In this document: positions 16,801 to 26,269 of the stretch, piece by piece | Numbering within the stretch: position 1 is the first letter of the stretch | Layout of the letters: every line of letters begins with the position of its first letter | NCBI GenBank assembly: GCA_963725215.1 | Contig: CAVRXQ010000006.1 | Location: 1 to 64,000, forward strand | DNA from: CAVRXQ01 sp963725215 | GTDB lineage: Bacteria; Actinomycetota; Acidimicrobiia; Acidimicrobiales; Bog-793 | Reading direction: 5' to 3' | Length of the DNA: 64,000 nucleotides | Notes under the pieces: generated by a model | What the model was told of the DNA's origin: nothing | What the model saw: only the letters and a program-made list of their open reading frames with translations | The model's database searches: none | Position numbers and translations under genes: made by a program

Positions 16801-17951
16801 ACGCACCACGGAACCCCGTCCGCTCGCCGGAGGTCGTGATCGACGTCTCGGCGATCCCAAACGAGCTCTCGGGCGCCGGGCGCTACATCTGGTACGTGAC
16901 TTCTGGTCTTGCGGCGCGCGATTCGCTCGTCGTCGATCTCGTGACGCGACGCTCCGACGCAACGAGGTGGCGAAGCGCGATGCCTCGCGCTCGTTGCGCG
17001 TCGGCGGCCCCTGACGGCACGGCCGCGCGCGTCGCGTTCGGCGAATTCGGGCTCTCAACGACGATCGCGCGGAGTTTCCCGGGCGCACAGGTTTTCTTCG
17101 GGCCGCACTACACGATGCCAAAGCGACTTCGGATCCCGGCCGTCGTGACGATTCACGATCTCACGTTGATCGAGAATCCCGAGTGGCACGAACGTGTGAA
17201 GAGCGCATATTTCCGTCACGCGATCGCGTACGCGGCGCGCCATGCCGCAGAGCTCATATGCGTGAGCGAACGCACCGCCGCGCGGTTGCGTGCGCTCACG
17301 CGCCCACGCGGCGAAGTGCGAGTCGTTCCGCACGGCGTCGACAACGCGCACTTCAGTCCGGACGAACCGACCGTCGGCTTCGATGCCGCTGTCTGCGCTC
17401 GACTTGGCATCAATTCGCCGTACCTGTTGCACGTCGGGACGCTCGAGCCGCGAAAGAACGTACCCGGACTGATCGCGGCGTTCGACGCGATCGCGGACGA
17501 AGACAAGGAGCTCTCATTGGTGCTCGCCGGTGTCCCCGCATGGGGAGCGAAGGACGCGCGCCGCGCCGCGCAGCGCGCACGCGCTGGGTCGCGAGTCATG
17601 GTTCTCGGGTTCGTCGATTATGACGATCTCCCCCCGTTGTTGCGCCGTGCCACTGTGCTCGCGTACCCGTCGTTCTCCGAAGGCTTCGGTCTGCCGGCGC
17701 TCGAGGCACTCGCATGCGGGGTGCCGCTCGTGACCTCGAACGACACGGTGATGGCAGATCTCGCGGGCGACGCCGCGGTGCTCGTCGACCCGCACGATGT
17801 GACGTCGATTGCCAAAGGACTCGAAATCGCGACTCACGTCGACGCCGGGGCGGCCACGCGCCGGGCGCGTGGCCTCGAAGTGGCAAGCGCATTTACATGG
17901 AAACGGTCGATTGACGGCCATCTCGATGCGCTGGTCGCCGCTACTCGTTAG
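16797..17951 (+). CDS. Family 4 glycosyltransferase
   Basis: 384 residues, GT-B fold and a likely paralogue of the preceding gene. Shared features are SGAGRYIWY near the N-terminus, FFGPHYTMP, the donor-loop VGTLEPRKNVPGLI and PSFSEGFGLPALEALACG. The two tandem GT4s probably add successive sugars to one glycan or lipid carrier. The start GTG (16797) overlaps the previous stop by four bases. Confidence 0.82.
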   Translation: MNAPRNPVRSPEVVIDVSAIPNELSGAGRYIWYVTSGLAARDSLVVDLVTRRSDATRWRSAMPRARCASAAPDGTAARVAFGEFGLSTTIARSFPGAQVFFGPHYTMPKRLRIPAVVTIHDLTLIENPEWHERVKSAYFRHAIAYAARHAAELICVSERTAARLRALTRPRGEVRVVPHGVDNAHFSPDEPTVGFDAAVCARLGINSPYLLHVGTLEPRKNVPGLIAAFDAIADEDKELSLVLAGVPAWGAKDARRAAQRARAGSRVMVLGFVDYDDLPPLLRRATVLAYPSFSEGFGLPALEALACGVPLVTSNDTVMADLAGDAAVLVDPHDVTSIAKGLEIATHVDAGAATRRARGLEVASAFTWKRSIDGHLDALVAATR

Positions 17952-17973
17952 CTTCGGGGACAGTGGAGGTGAC

Positions 17974-18861
17974 GTGCGCGCGTTTGTGACAGGGGGGTCC
18001 GGCTTCGTCGGCACCTGGTTGATCCGCCATCTCGAGGAGATGGGGGACGAGACCGCCGCGCTCCGCGAGGGGGTCGACGTCACCGATGGCCCGGCTGTAG
18101 ACCGGGAAGTCGCCGCTTTCCGCCCCGACGTCGTCTACCACCTTGCCGCGTTGACCCACGTCGGCGATTCCTGGGTGGCCCCCGAAGCCACGTTCCGTGT
18201 CAACGCGATGGGGACGCTTTCGGTGCTTGAAGCGGCGCGCAAGGCCGAGTCCTCCCCGCGGGTCGTGCTGGTGAGCTCCGCGGAGGTCTACGGGCCGGCA
18301 TCGTCGGGGCCGATCGACGAGACGATGCCGCTGTGCCCGGTCACCCCGTACGCGGCGAGCAAGGTCGCGGCGGAGTACCTCGGGCTGCAAGCACATCTCG
18401 GACGAGGGCTCGAGGTCATTCGGGCGCGGCCGTTCAATCACGTCGGTCCGGGTCAGTCACCGAACTTCGTCATCGCCGCGCTCGCGAAGCGAGTCGTCGA
18501 AGCAGAGCGCGCCGGTGCGCTCGAGGTGAGCGTCGGTGACTTGAGTCCGGCTCGTGATTTCACCGACGTGCGCGACGTCGTGCGCGCGTACCGGCTGCTC
18601 GCGGAATCAGGCGAGTCGGGCGAGGTCTACAACGTCTGCTCCGGAGAGGCGATCGCGATCTCCACGATCTTCGAGGAGCTGGTCGCGCTCGGAGACCACC
18701 AAGTAAAAGCGGTCGTCGATCCTGCTCTTTTACGGCCGGTCGATGTCCCGCTGCTCGTCGGCGACGCGACGAAGCTCGCCTCTTTAACGGGATGGTCGCG
18801 CACGATCCCTCTCGAGACGACGCTGAAAGACGTCCTGCTGGACGCGAGAAGTCGCTGGTAA
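17974..18861 (+). CDS. GDP-mannose 4,6-dehydratase/GDP-4-keto-6-deoxymannose reductase-like SDR
   Basis: 295 residues, extended SDR: GGSGFVGT loop (7-14), VSSAEVYGP with Ser/Glu, YAASK catalytic pair, and RPFNHVGPGQSPNFVI, a segment typical of the Gmd/Rmd family. The Thr-Asp/Glu dehydratase signature is replaced by SAE, which fits Rmd (reductase to GDP-D-rhamnose) better than Gmd. GDP-mannose made in this block would be the precursor. The GTG at 17974, 22 bases after the GT4 gene, gives the standard N-terminus. Confidence 0.72.
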   Translation: MRAFVTGGSGFVGTWLIRHLEEMGDETAALREGVDVTDGPAVDREVAAFRPDVVYHLAALTHVGDSWVAPEATFRVNAMGTLSVLEAARKAESSPRVVLVSSAEVYGPASSGPIDETMPLCPVTPYAASKVAAEYLGLQAHLGRGLEVIRARPFNHVGPGQSPNFVIAALAKRVVEAERAGALEVSVGDLSPARDFTDVRDVVRAYRLLAESGESGEVYNVCSGEAIAISTIFEELVALGDHQVKAVVDPALLRPVDVPLLVGDATKLASLTGWSRTIPLETTLKDVLLDARSRW

Positions 18862-18872
18862 GAAGATCGTTT

Positions 18873-18891
18873 TGAAAGGGGAGACCTTTCA
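18873..18891 (+). terminator. Weak stem-loop after the sugar-epimerase operon
   Basis: TGAAAGG (18873-18879) pairs perfectly with CCTTTCA (18885-18891) around a 5-base loop. It is the only break in a long co-directional run, 11 bases past a stop. No T-tract follows, so it may be only a weak terminator or processing site. Confidence 0.3.
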
Positions 18892-18938
18892 CCTGGACCT
18901 TCAGGCGGTCTGAGCCCTCCGAGTAGCCTGTCCCGCCG

Positions 18939-21896
18939 ATGCCGGAGGATCACGCACCACCGGTCGTCGCGGTCGTCGTCGCCTCCGATTCCGGGCCATG
19001 GCTCGAGCAGACGCTCGTGTCGATCGCCCGCCAGGACTACGACAACCTGACGACGATCGTCGTCGACGCGGGGAGCGGACGCTCCCTCGCGCCGCGCGTG
19101 GCCAAGGTCACCCCGGCCTTTTATTTCGCGCGCCTCGAGGAGAACCGGGGCTATGGACCCTCCGCGAACGCCGTCCTCGGCCTTGCCGAGGGCGCGGCGT
19201 ACTACTTGTTCTGCCACGACGACGTGGTGCTCGAACCCGGTGTCACCCGACGACTGGTCGAAGAGGCTTTCCGGTCGAACGCTGGCATCGTCGGACCGAA
19301 GCTCGTCGACCCGGACGAGCCGGACAGGATCTTGCAGCTCGGGTTGGACATGGATCGCTTCGGCGCGCCGATGCGAAGGGTCGAACGGCGCGAGTTCGAC
19401 CAGGCGCAACACGACGAGGCGCGCGAGGTCTTCGCCGTTCCCGGCGGATGCATGCTCGTGCGCGCCGACTTGTTCGAGACGATCGGCGGGTTCGACGAAC
19501 AGATCTCGATGTTCGGAGAGGACATCGATCTCGCCTGGCGGGCGCGCATCGCCGGCGCGCGCGTTGCGATCACCCCGCTCGCGACGGTCGGACACCTCGA
19601 GGCGACGGCCGCACGGCGGAGACCGCTGCCAGAGGCGCGAGCGCTTCAGTGGCGTCACGAGCTGCGCGCGGTGTTGAAGAACTACTCCCCGACAAGGCGC
19701 TCACGAGTCGTCGCGCAGTTGATGATGTTGAGTCTCCTCGAGGTCGTGTATTTCGCCGCGATCGGCCGCTCGAGACGCGCCCGCGAAGTGATCGACGCGT
19801 GGCGGTGGAACTTCGCTCGCGAGCGCGACCTGCACGAGGCGCGGGCAGAGGTCGCAAAGACGAGGAGACTGCCGGACCGGATCGTGCTCCGGCTCGCGAC
19901 CCGCAGCTCGTTCCGCTTCTTGCGCGCCGCCCGATCGAGTCTCGAGGCTGCCGTCGTTCGTCACAGCGTGCGGCGCGACATGAAGCTGCATCCCGCGGGC
20001 CGCGCCACCGAAGCTGTTCCGCGTCCGCGGTCGGTGACGATCGGTGCCGTCGTCGCGGGGGCAGTGATCCTCATCGGCTCGCGGCTGTTGATCGTCGGTC
20101 ATCTCCCGTTGATCGGGACGTACCTGCCGTTGCCGGGGCCGGGCAAGCTACTCGCCGACTATCTCGGGGGATCCTCCGGGCCGGGCAACGGACCGGTCGG
20201 CCCGGTCTCGCCGGCGTACGCCTTCATGGGTCTCGTCGGATTGGTGTTGGGCGGGGCGATGGGCGCCGTCGTGAAACTGGCGATGGTCGCTGCCGTCGTC
20301 GCCGGGGCGTTCGGAGTGGCGAGGCTCGTGCGACCGCTCGGATCCCCGCTCGCGCGACTCGCCGCCGCGGTTGCCTATCTGTTCCTTCCGCTGCTCGCCG
20401 ACGACTTGGGCCGAGCGTCGCTGCCGTCGCTCGCGGTCTACGGCGTGATGCCGTTCATCGTGAAGCGGCTCGCCGGCACGACCGGGCTCGAGCCGTACAC
20501 AGAGGGAGAGGCGCGACTCTGGTCGCGTCCCTCGGCGCGCGATGTGCTCGTGCTCGGGATGCTCGTTGCGATCGCCGTCGCCTTCGCGCCGAGCGCGATC
20601 CTCGCAGTCGCGGCGTGCGCGGCGGGACTCTCGATCGTCTGTGCCCTGTCGGGATCGTGGCGAGCGGCCGGCAGGACGGTCGTCCTCACCGTCGCCGGCG
20701 GAGTCGTGGCGTTCGCGTTGTGCTTTCCCTGGTCGCTCACCTTCTTCCAACGCGGTGCGAGCGCCTCGGTGCTGCTCGGCACCCAGCAGACAGGCACCGG
20801 CGTCGCCGACTTGGCGGCTCTCGCCCGATTCGATCTCGGTCCGATCGGTCACAGCCCGCTCGCGTACGGGCTGCTCGTCGCGTCGGCTTTCGTGCTCTTC
20901 GTAGGCGGCGCGCGCCGCTTCGCGTGGGGGGCGCGGTTTTGGGGCGCGGGGGTTGTTTCCCTCGGCGTCGCGTGGGCCGCGGGCGAGGGATTCCTCGCTC
21001 CCGGTGGTGGCGCCACGCGCACGCTCATCACGCCGGTCGCGGTCTGCGTCGCCGCGGCGATCGGCCTCGGCGTCGCCTCTTTGGAAGGAGAGGTCACCAC
21101 GGCCCGCTTCGGCTGGCGGCACACCGCGAGCGCGGCGTTCGTTGTCATCGGACTGCTGGGCGTCCTCCCCGTTCTCGGCGAGAGCCCAGGGGGGAGGTGG
21201 AAGCTTCCAGAGACCGGGTACGACGCGGTCTTCTCGGGGCTCACGAACGCGAAGGGGGGGCTTCCCCGAGGGCGGGTGCTGTGGCTCGGCGCGCCGGGCG
21301 CGGTCCCGGGGAACGGCTGGCAGCTCCGACCCGGCTTCGAGGAGATGCTCTCCTTGTCGCTCCTCCCGAGTGCGACGGCGATCTATCCGAGCGCGAACCC
21401 CGGCACGGCGAGGGAGATCGGCGGGGCCGTCGCCGACGCCGAGCTCGGCCGGACCGTCGAGCTCGGGGCGCTGCTCGCCCGTGAACGGATCGGTGCGATC
21501 GTCGTGCCGAACTCGTTCGCCCCTCAACTCGTGATCGCCACGACCCAGAACCTTGCGCCTCCCCCCGCCGACCTCGTCACCGCGCTGCAGAACCAACAGG
21601 ACCTGCGCGAGCTCCCGAGCGAGGGCGGCGTGATGCTGTTCGAGAACGTGGATTTGGCGCCGAGCGGCCAGCGTCTGCGTCCACTCCTGGTTGGAGCGGT
21701 GCCAAAGGGTTCGACGCCGGCGGTGCTGAGGACGCTCGGCGTCGCCCTCGCGATCGCGATCTGGTTCGCAATCGCCGTGCTGGCGTGGGCGAGGCGTCGT
21801 CGACAGGCGCGCTCGCGCCGACGGCACCGCGTGCCGGTGCCCGCGACGCCGGTCCTCGAGCACCCGCCGGTCCTCGTCGAATCGTCGGTCGGTTGA
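18939..21896 (+). CDS. Large membrane-anchored family 2 glycosyltransferase
   Basis: 985 residues. The N-terminal GT-A domain (about 8-240) has VVVASDSGPWLEQTL, a DD metal site in CHDDVVLEPG, GGCMLVRADLFETIGGFDE and EDIDLAWR. After a basic linker a hydrophobic region (about 365-760) gives roughly ten or more transmembrane helices, then a soluble outside domain (about 760-930), a last helix and an Arg-rich tail. This size and order match the actinobacterial GT2-membrane proteins found beside DUF5719 genes. Probable role: polymerising or exporting a cell-envelope glycan. The stop overlaps the DUF5719 start (ATG within TGATGG). Confidence 0.8.
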   Translation: MPEDHAPPVVAVVVASDSGPWLEQTLVSIARQDYDNLTTIVVDAGSGRSLAPRVAKVTPAFYFARLEENRGYGPSANAVLGLAEGAAYYLFCHDDVVLEPGVTRRLVEEAFRSNAGIVGPKLVDPDEPDRILQLGLDMDRFGAPMRRVERREFDQAQHDEAREVFAVPGGCMLVRADLFETIGGFDEQISMFGEDIDLAWRARIAGARVAITPLATVGHLEATAARRRPLPEARALQWRHELRAVLKNYSPTRRSRVVAQLMMLSLLEVVYFAAIGRSRRAREVIDAWRWNFARERDLHEARAEVAKTRRLPDRIVLRLATRSSFRFLRAARSSLEAAVVRHSVRRDMKLHPAGRATEAVPRPRSVTIGAVVAGAVILIGSRLLIVGHLPLIGTYLPLPGPGKLLADYLGGSSGPGNGPVGPVSPAYAFMGLVGLVLGGAMGAVVKLAMVAAVVAGAFGVARLVRPLGSPLARLAAAVAYLFLPLLADDLGRASLPSLAVYGVMPFIVKRLAGTTGLEPYTEGEARLWSRPSARDVLVLGMLVAIAVAFAPSAILAVAACAAGLSIVCALSGSWRAAGRTVVLTVAGGVVAFALCFPWSLTFFQRGASASVLLGTQQTGTGVADLAALARFDLGPIGHSPLAYGLLVASAFVLFVGGARRFAWGARFWGAGVVSLGVAWAAGEGFLAPGGGATRTLITPVAVCVAAAIGLGVASLEGEVTTARFGWRHTASAAFVVIGLLGVLPVLGESPGGRWKLPETGYDAVFSGLTNAKGGLPRGRVLWLGAPGAVPGNGWQLRPGFEEMLSLSLLPSATAIYPSANPGTAREIGGAVADAELGRTVELGALLARERIGAIVVPNSFAPQLVIATTQNLAPPPADLVTALQNQQDLRELPSEGGVMLFENVDLAPSGQRLRPLLVGAVPKGSTPAVLRTLGVALAIAIWFAIAVLAWARRRRQARSRRRHRVPVPATPVLEHPPVLVESSVG

Positions 21897-23380
21897 TGGT
21901 GCATCTCTCCGCGACGTCGCGACGAGCGGTCGTTTTGTCGACGCTTGCCGCATTGTGCGCGGCAGTGATCGCAGCGAGCGTGACGGTCCACGCGCCGAAG
22001 GCCCGGGGCGCTCTGGCGTCGGATTCCCGCGCCGTCGCGAACATCACGGGCGCGACCTCGTCGATGTGGTCGTGCGCCGGCCCGCTGCCGGTCGGTGATG
22101 AGTCCGCGCTCTCGACGCTCGAGCTCGCGAACTCCTCGCACTCGCGGGTGCGCGCGGAGTACTCGTTCACCACGGACGTCGACGCGTCGGCAACCGGGTG
22201 GGTCACCGTGACGCCCGGACGCGTCGTCGTCTTGCGGCCGCCTCCGGTGCCGCGCTCAGGTTTCGGTGCCGCCAACGTCGTCGCGCTCGGCAGGGGACTG
22301 AGCGTCGTCGAAGTCGTCCACGGACCAGCGGGCCCTGACGCCGCGGCGTGCGCACGCTCGACGTCGACGACTTCGTACCTCGTCGCCGGAGACACGAGAA
22401 AGAACGACAACATCACGCTCTCGCTGTACGACCCCGGTGCAACCCCCGCGGTGGCGAGCGTGAGCGTCGCGACATCGAGCGGCGTGCAAACGCCGGCTGA
22501 CCTGCAGGGGATCCCCGTCGGCGCACAACAGCTGGCGACCTACTCGATCGCGCAACGCGTCCCCTTCCAGTCGACGCTCGGGATCACCGTCCGGACCTCT
22601 GCCGGCAGCGTCGTCGTCGGCGGGCTGTCGTCTGTGACCGTCGGCCATACGGTCACAGACGCTCTCGAGCCGGCGATCGTCGATCCCTCGACGAAGTGGC
22701 TGTTCGCGTCGGCCCCGGCGGGTCCCGACGCCCAGCAGACGGTTGATCTCTTGAACCCGTCGCGGACGGTCGCGAAGGTCGCGGTCTTGGACTCGACGTC
22801 GGGAGGTACGGCGCGACTTCGCGTCTCCGTGCTCCCCGGATCCGTCGCCCGCGTCGCGCTTCCGACCGAGCCGACGACGAGGGCACTCGGCGCGGTCGAG
22901 GTCAACGCCCCGCGGGACACCCCGGTAGTCGCCGCGAGAACGACCGTCGTCGGAACGGTGATCCCCGCGGCGAACCTTGCCGAGCCGAACCCGTCTGTTC
23001 GCGCGAGGCGGGCGCTGTTCCTTGTTCCCCGCACCCCGATGGGCTACACGGTGACGAACGGCGCCGATCAGGCCGTCAGGCGTTGGGTCGTCGGCGGGGG
23101 AGAGGAGGACAAGTCGTTCTCGACCGAGCTCGTCGTCACGAACCCGAACGCCCGTGCGGCGACCGTCGAGGTCCATCCCGCGGGCTCGAGTTCGGCCTGG
23201 ATCTCGGGGCTCCTCGTGCGCGGGAACACGACGGCCGTCGTCGATTTCGCAGACCTCCACGCGGCGACGGGCAGGTTCGCGCTCGACATCAGCGCGAGTG
23301 CGCCGGTGATCAGTACCGGGACGACCTACGCCAGCGGATCGACGGGCTTCACTTCGCCCGCGGCCATCCCCGACGACTGA
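21896..23380 (+). CDS. DUF5719-like secreted protein
   Basis: 494 residues. A signal-anchor (about 11-30) is followed by an extracytoplasmic beta-rich region with repeated strand motifs (LELANSS, LSLYDPG, DLLNPS, LVVTNPNARAATV) suggesting several immunoglobulin-like modules, and a Cys pair. In actinobacteria DUF5719 genes sit next to the large GT2 gene and GDP-mannose genes, as here, but the function is unknown. The ATG at 21896 shares a base with the GT2 stop. The 3' end overlaps the convergent ftsH gene by 55 bases. Confidence 0.72.
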   Translation: MVHLSATSRRAVVLSTLAALCAAVIAASVTVHAPKARGALASDSRAVANITGATSSMWSCAGPLPVGDESALSTLELANSSHSRVRAEYSFTTDVDASATGWVTVTPGRVVVLRPPPVPRSGFGAANVVALGRGLSVVEVVHGPAGPDAAACARSTSTTSYLVAGDTRKNDNITLSLYDPGATPAVASVSVATSSGVQTPADLQGIPVGAQQLATYSIAQRVPFQSTLGITVRTSAGSVVVGGLSSVTVGHTVTDALEPAIVDPSTKWLFASAPAGPDAQQTVDLLNPSRTVAKVAVLDSTSGGTARLRVSVLPGSVARVALPTEPTTRALGAVEVNAPRDTPVVAARTTVVGTVIPAANLAEPNPSVRARRALFLVPRTPMGYTVTNGADQAVRRWVVGGGEEDKSFSTELVVTNPNARAATVEVHPAGSSSAWISGLLVRGNTTAVVDFADLHAATGRFALDISASAPVISTGTTYASGSTGFTSPAAIPDD

Positions 23381-25419
23381 GCCGCCGCCGAGCCACCGCC
23401 GTTCGACGTCGACGAGGCCCCCGCGGGGACCGGGATCGGCGCCCCGCCCTGGATTCCGCTGACGACGTGAACGGCGTCGGGTTGCTCGCCGTGGACAGGC
23501 CGCCCGTACGCGGTGTCGATGATCTTCGCCACCTCGGCACCGTCGATCGTCTCCCGCTCCAACAGCGTCTTCGCGACCGCCTCGAGCCCGGCGCGGTGCT
23601 GCTCGAGAACCTCCCTCGCACGGTGCTCTTGATCGCGCAAGATACGCGCGATCTCCTCGTCGACGACGCGGCTCGTGTCTTCGGAGTAGTCGCGGGTGTG
23701 CATCAAGTCCTCGCCCAAAAAGACCGTTCCTTGCGAGCCCCACGCCATCGGGCCGACGCGATCGGACATGCCCCACTCGCGCACCATCTTGCGGGCGAGC
23801 TCCGTGTTGCGCTGCAGGTCGTCGCTCGCGCCGGTCGACAAATCGCCGTAGATGATGAGCTCCGCGGTGCGACCGCCCATGCGCACGCACAACGAGTCCT
23901 CGATGTACTCGCGGCGGTAGATGTGGCGCTCCTCGACCGGGAGCTGCTGGGTGACACCGAGCGCGAGCCCGGTCGGGATGATGCTGACCTTCAAGAGCGG
24001 ATCGGCGTAGGGCAACACGTACGACAAGATCGCGTGGCCGGTCTCGTGGTACGCGATGCGTTCTTTCTCCGCATCAGAGAGCACGAGCGACTCGCGCTGT
24101 TGGCCCATCAGCACGCGGTCGCGCGATGCGTCGAAGTCCTTCATCTCAATCACCGCACTGCCGCGTCGCACCGCGTGCAGCGCGGCCTCGTTCACCAAGT
24201 TGGCGAGGTCCGCTCCGCTCATCCCTGGCGTTCCCCTCGCGACGAGTTCCAAGTCGACGTCCGGCCCGATCCGCTTGTCTCTGCAGTGAACCTGGAGGAT
24301 CGGTGTGCGCTCGGACAGGTCGGGCAGGGGGACGACGATCTGGCGGTCGAAACGGCCGGGGCGCAAGAGCGCCGGGTCCAAGATGTCCGGGCGGTTCGTC
24401 GCCGCCATCATGACCACGCCTTCGGCGGAGTCGAAACCGTCCATCTCCGACAGCATCTGGTTGAGCGTTTGCTCGCGCTCGTCGTGTCCGCCGCCGAGAC
24501 CCGCGCCGCGCTTTCTTCCGATCGAGTCGATCTCGTCGACAAAGATGATCGCCGGCGCCTGCTTGCGCGCCGTCATGAACAGGTCGCGCACCCGGCTCGC
24601 GCCGACGCCGACGAACATCTCCATGAAGTCCGATCCGCTCACCGAGAGGAACGGCACGCCCGCCTCGCCGGCGACCGCCCGGGCGAGCAGGGTCTTTCCG
24701 GTCCCCGGCGGGCCGACGAGGAGCACGCCCTTTGGGATGCGGGCGCCGATCTCACGGAATCGCCCGGGGGACTTCAAGAACTCGACGACCTCGGAGATCT
24801 CCTGTTTCACGCCGGCGTATCCGGCGACGTCGGCGAAGGTCGTCCGCGGGCGTTCGGTCGAGTAGACCTTCGCCCGGCTGCGTCCGATCGACATGATCCC
24901 CGTCATCTGGCCCTGGGCTCTTCGCTGCAGCCAGATGAACAACACGACGATCGCCACGACTGGCAGCAGGTAGATGATGAGGTCCGGGACGATGCTCGAC
25001 CCCGGCGTCTGGAACTGCACCTTGGCGCCCGAGGACTCGAGGGCGGAGATCTCGGTCTGGGTGGGGGTGATCGGACCGGTCGTCGAGTAGGCCTCGCCGC
25101 CGTTGTACTGCGTGTTGTAAAAGCCGGTGATCGCGCCGCTCGAGTTGTTGACGTTGATCGTGCTGAACTCGTGCTGGGAGAGGTCGTGCTGGAACGTGCT
25201 CCACTTGATCGGGTGGGCGTTGGAGCGGGAGAGGAACGACGAGCCGAACAACACGAGCACGAGCACGACGAGGAGTCCGGCGATCACCCACCGCCAGGTG
25301 TTGTCACCACCCTGGCCGGGCGTGCCGGGACCACCCTGGTTGTTCTGCTGACGGAGATCGTCAGGCCGCCTGCTCACCGCCTCATCGTACGCCTGGCCTG
25401 GCAGATTTCCGGTCGTCAC
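23326..25419 (-). CDS. ftsH: ATP-dependent zinc metalloprotease FtsH
   Basis: 697 residues. Membrane AAA+ protease that extracts and degrades membrane and cytosolic proteins. Transmembrane helices are at about 43-62 and 147-165, flanking a periplasmic domain. Walker A GPPGTGKT is at 236-243, Walker B IIFVDEID at about 291-298, SRH RPGRFDRQ at 353-360 and the zinc site HETGH at 458-462. The last ~45 residues are Gly/Ser/Ala-rich, as in other actinobacterial FtsH tails. The GTG at 25419 is only 16 bases from the divergent protease gene, so a later start is possible. Confidence 0.95.
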   Translation of the reverse strand: MTTGNLPGQAYDEAVSRRPDDLRQQNNQGGPGTPGQGGDNTWRWVIAGLLVVLVLVLFGSSFLSRSNAHPIKWSTFQHDLSQHEFSTINVNNSSGAITGFYNTQYNGGEAYSTTGPITPTQTEISALESSGAKVQFQTPGSSIVPDLIIYLLPVVAIVVLFIWLQRRAQGQMTGIMSIGRSRAKVYSTERPRTTFADVAGYAGVKQEISEVVEFLKSPGRFREIGARIPKGVLLVGPPGTGKTLLARAVAGEAGVPFLSVSGSDFMEMFVGVGASRVRDLFMTARKQAPAIIFVDEIDSIGRKRGAGLGGGHDEREQTLNQMLSEMDGFDSAEGVVMMAATNRPDILDPALLRPGRFDRQIVVPLPDLSERTPILQVHCRDKRIGPDVDLELVARGTPGMSGADLANLVNEAALHAVRRGSAVIEMKDFDASRDRVLMGQQRESLVLSDAEKERIAYHETGHAILSYVLPYADPLLKVSIIPTGLALGVTQQLPVEERHIYRREYIEDSLCVRMGGRTAELIIYGDLSTGASDDLQRNTELARKMVREWGMSDRVGPMAWGSQGTVFLGEDLMHTRDYSEDTSRVVDEEIARILRDQEHRAREVLEQHRAGLEAVAKTLLERETIDGAEVAKIIDTAYGRPVHGEQPDAVHVVSGIQGGAPIPVPAGASSTSNGGGSAAAQSSGMAAGEVKPVDPLA

Positions 25420-25435
25420 GACCTGTGAAAAGACC

Positions 25436-26218
25436 TTGAACAGCGTCGTCTCCGCACGCGGCGGCGCGCGACCAGGCGTCGAAGGCGCGAACGCCTACGG
25501 ACTCGGTTTCGCGCTCGGCGGCGCGGCGGTCGGCTTCGTGCTCGGATCGATCGGCGTCTCGGCCTACGACCACGCCACACACACGGCTTCTTCGACGGTC
25601 AGCTTCGGCGGCGACCTCGTCAGCCTCTTCGGGCTCTGGATCGGATTCGTCGGCGCGGCGATCCTCGCCGTACGGAGCCAGCGCCGCGAGCGGCGCGCCT
25701 CGTTGTTCCACGCCCTTCGTGACGAGCTCGGGCTCTCGATCCGCGCCTGGCCCGATGTTCCCCTCGGCGCGGTCGTCGGCCTCCTCGCGCAGTTGGCGCT
25801 CGTGCCGCTTTTGGAGCTTCCCCTTCTTCCGTTCGTCCCGCACCTTTTTCACCGGCTTTCCCAGCCGGCGCGTTCGCTCACCGATCACGTGCACGGCCCC
25901 GGCCTCGTCCTGATCGGCGTGCTCGTCTGTGTCGGAAGCCCGATCGTCGAAGAGACGTTTTTCCGAGGTCTGCTCATGCGGTCGTTGATCGGAACCTTCG
26001 TCCGCCGATCTCGCAGGGGAGCGGTCGCCGCGGCCGTCGTACTCACCGGGGTCCTCTTCGGCCTCGCGCACTTCGAGGCGCTGCAGCTGATCGCATTGTG
26101 CGGATTCGGGATCGTCCTCGGACTCCTCGCGGCGACGACCGGTCGGCTGGGGCCGGGGATCGTCGCGCACGCCGCGTTCAATGCCCTTGCCTTTTTCACG
26201 ATCGCCGGCATTCACTAA
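25436..26218 (+). CDS. CPBP-family intramembrane metalloprotease
   Basis: 260 residues with about seven membrane segments. The three CPBP (Abi/CAAX-protease) motifs are complete: E172-E173-x3-R177 (EETFFRG), FGLAH at 208-212 and HAAFN at 245-249, which provide the Glu/His metal and catalytic residues. Such proteins cleave membrane substrates or serve in bacteriocin immunity; the substrate here is unknown. The assigned start is TTG at 25436, since no ATG or GTG precedes the first helix. It is divergent from ftsH, possibly sharing promoter DNA. Confidence 0.8.
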   Translation: MNSVVSARGGARPGVEGANAYGLGFALGGAAVGFVLGSIGVSAYDHATHTASSTVSFGGDLVSLFGLWIGFVGAAILAVRSQRRERRASLFHALRDELGLSIRAWPDVPLGAVVGLLAQLALVPLLELPLLPFVPHLFHRLSQPARSLTDHVHGPGLVLIGVLVCVGSPIVEETFFRGLLMRSLIGTFVRRSRRGAVAAAVVLTGVLFGLAHFEALQLIALCGFGIVLGLLAATTGRLGPGIVAHAAFNALAFFTIAGIH

Positions 26219-26269
26219 CCGTTCTCGACGGGGGCTTCGCGCCGAGTTCAACAGGTAGCGTTCGACCCT

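Noticed and set aside
20148..23890. Two long minus-strand frames (about 600 and 540 codons) opposite the GT2 and DUF5719 genes
   Set aside because: Low-complexity Arg/Glu composition with no recognisable fold; the plus-strand genes have domains, signal sequences and coupled starts.
23083..25428. 781-codon plus-strand frame opposite ftsH
   Set aside because: FtsH motifs are complete on the minus strand; the opposite frame shows His/Arg/Asp bias and no domain.
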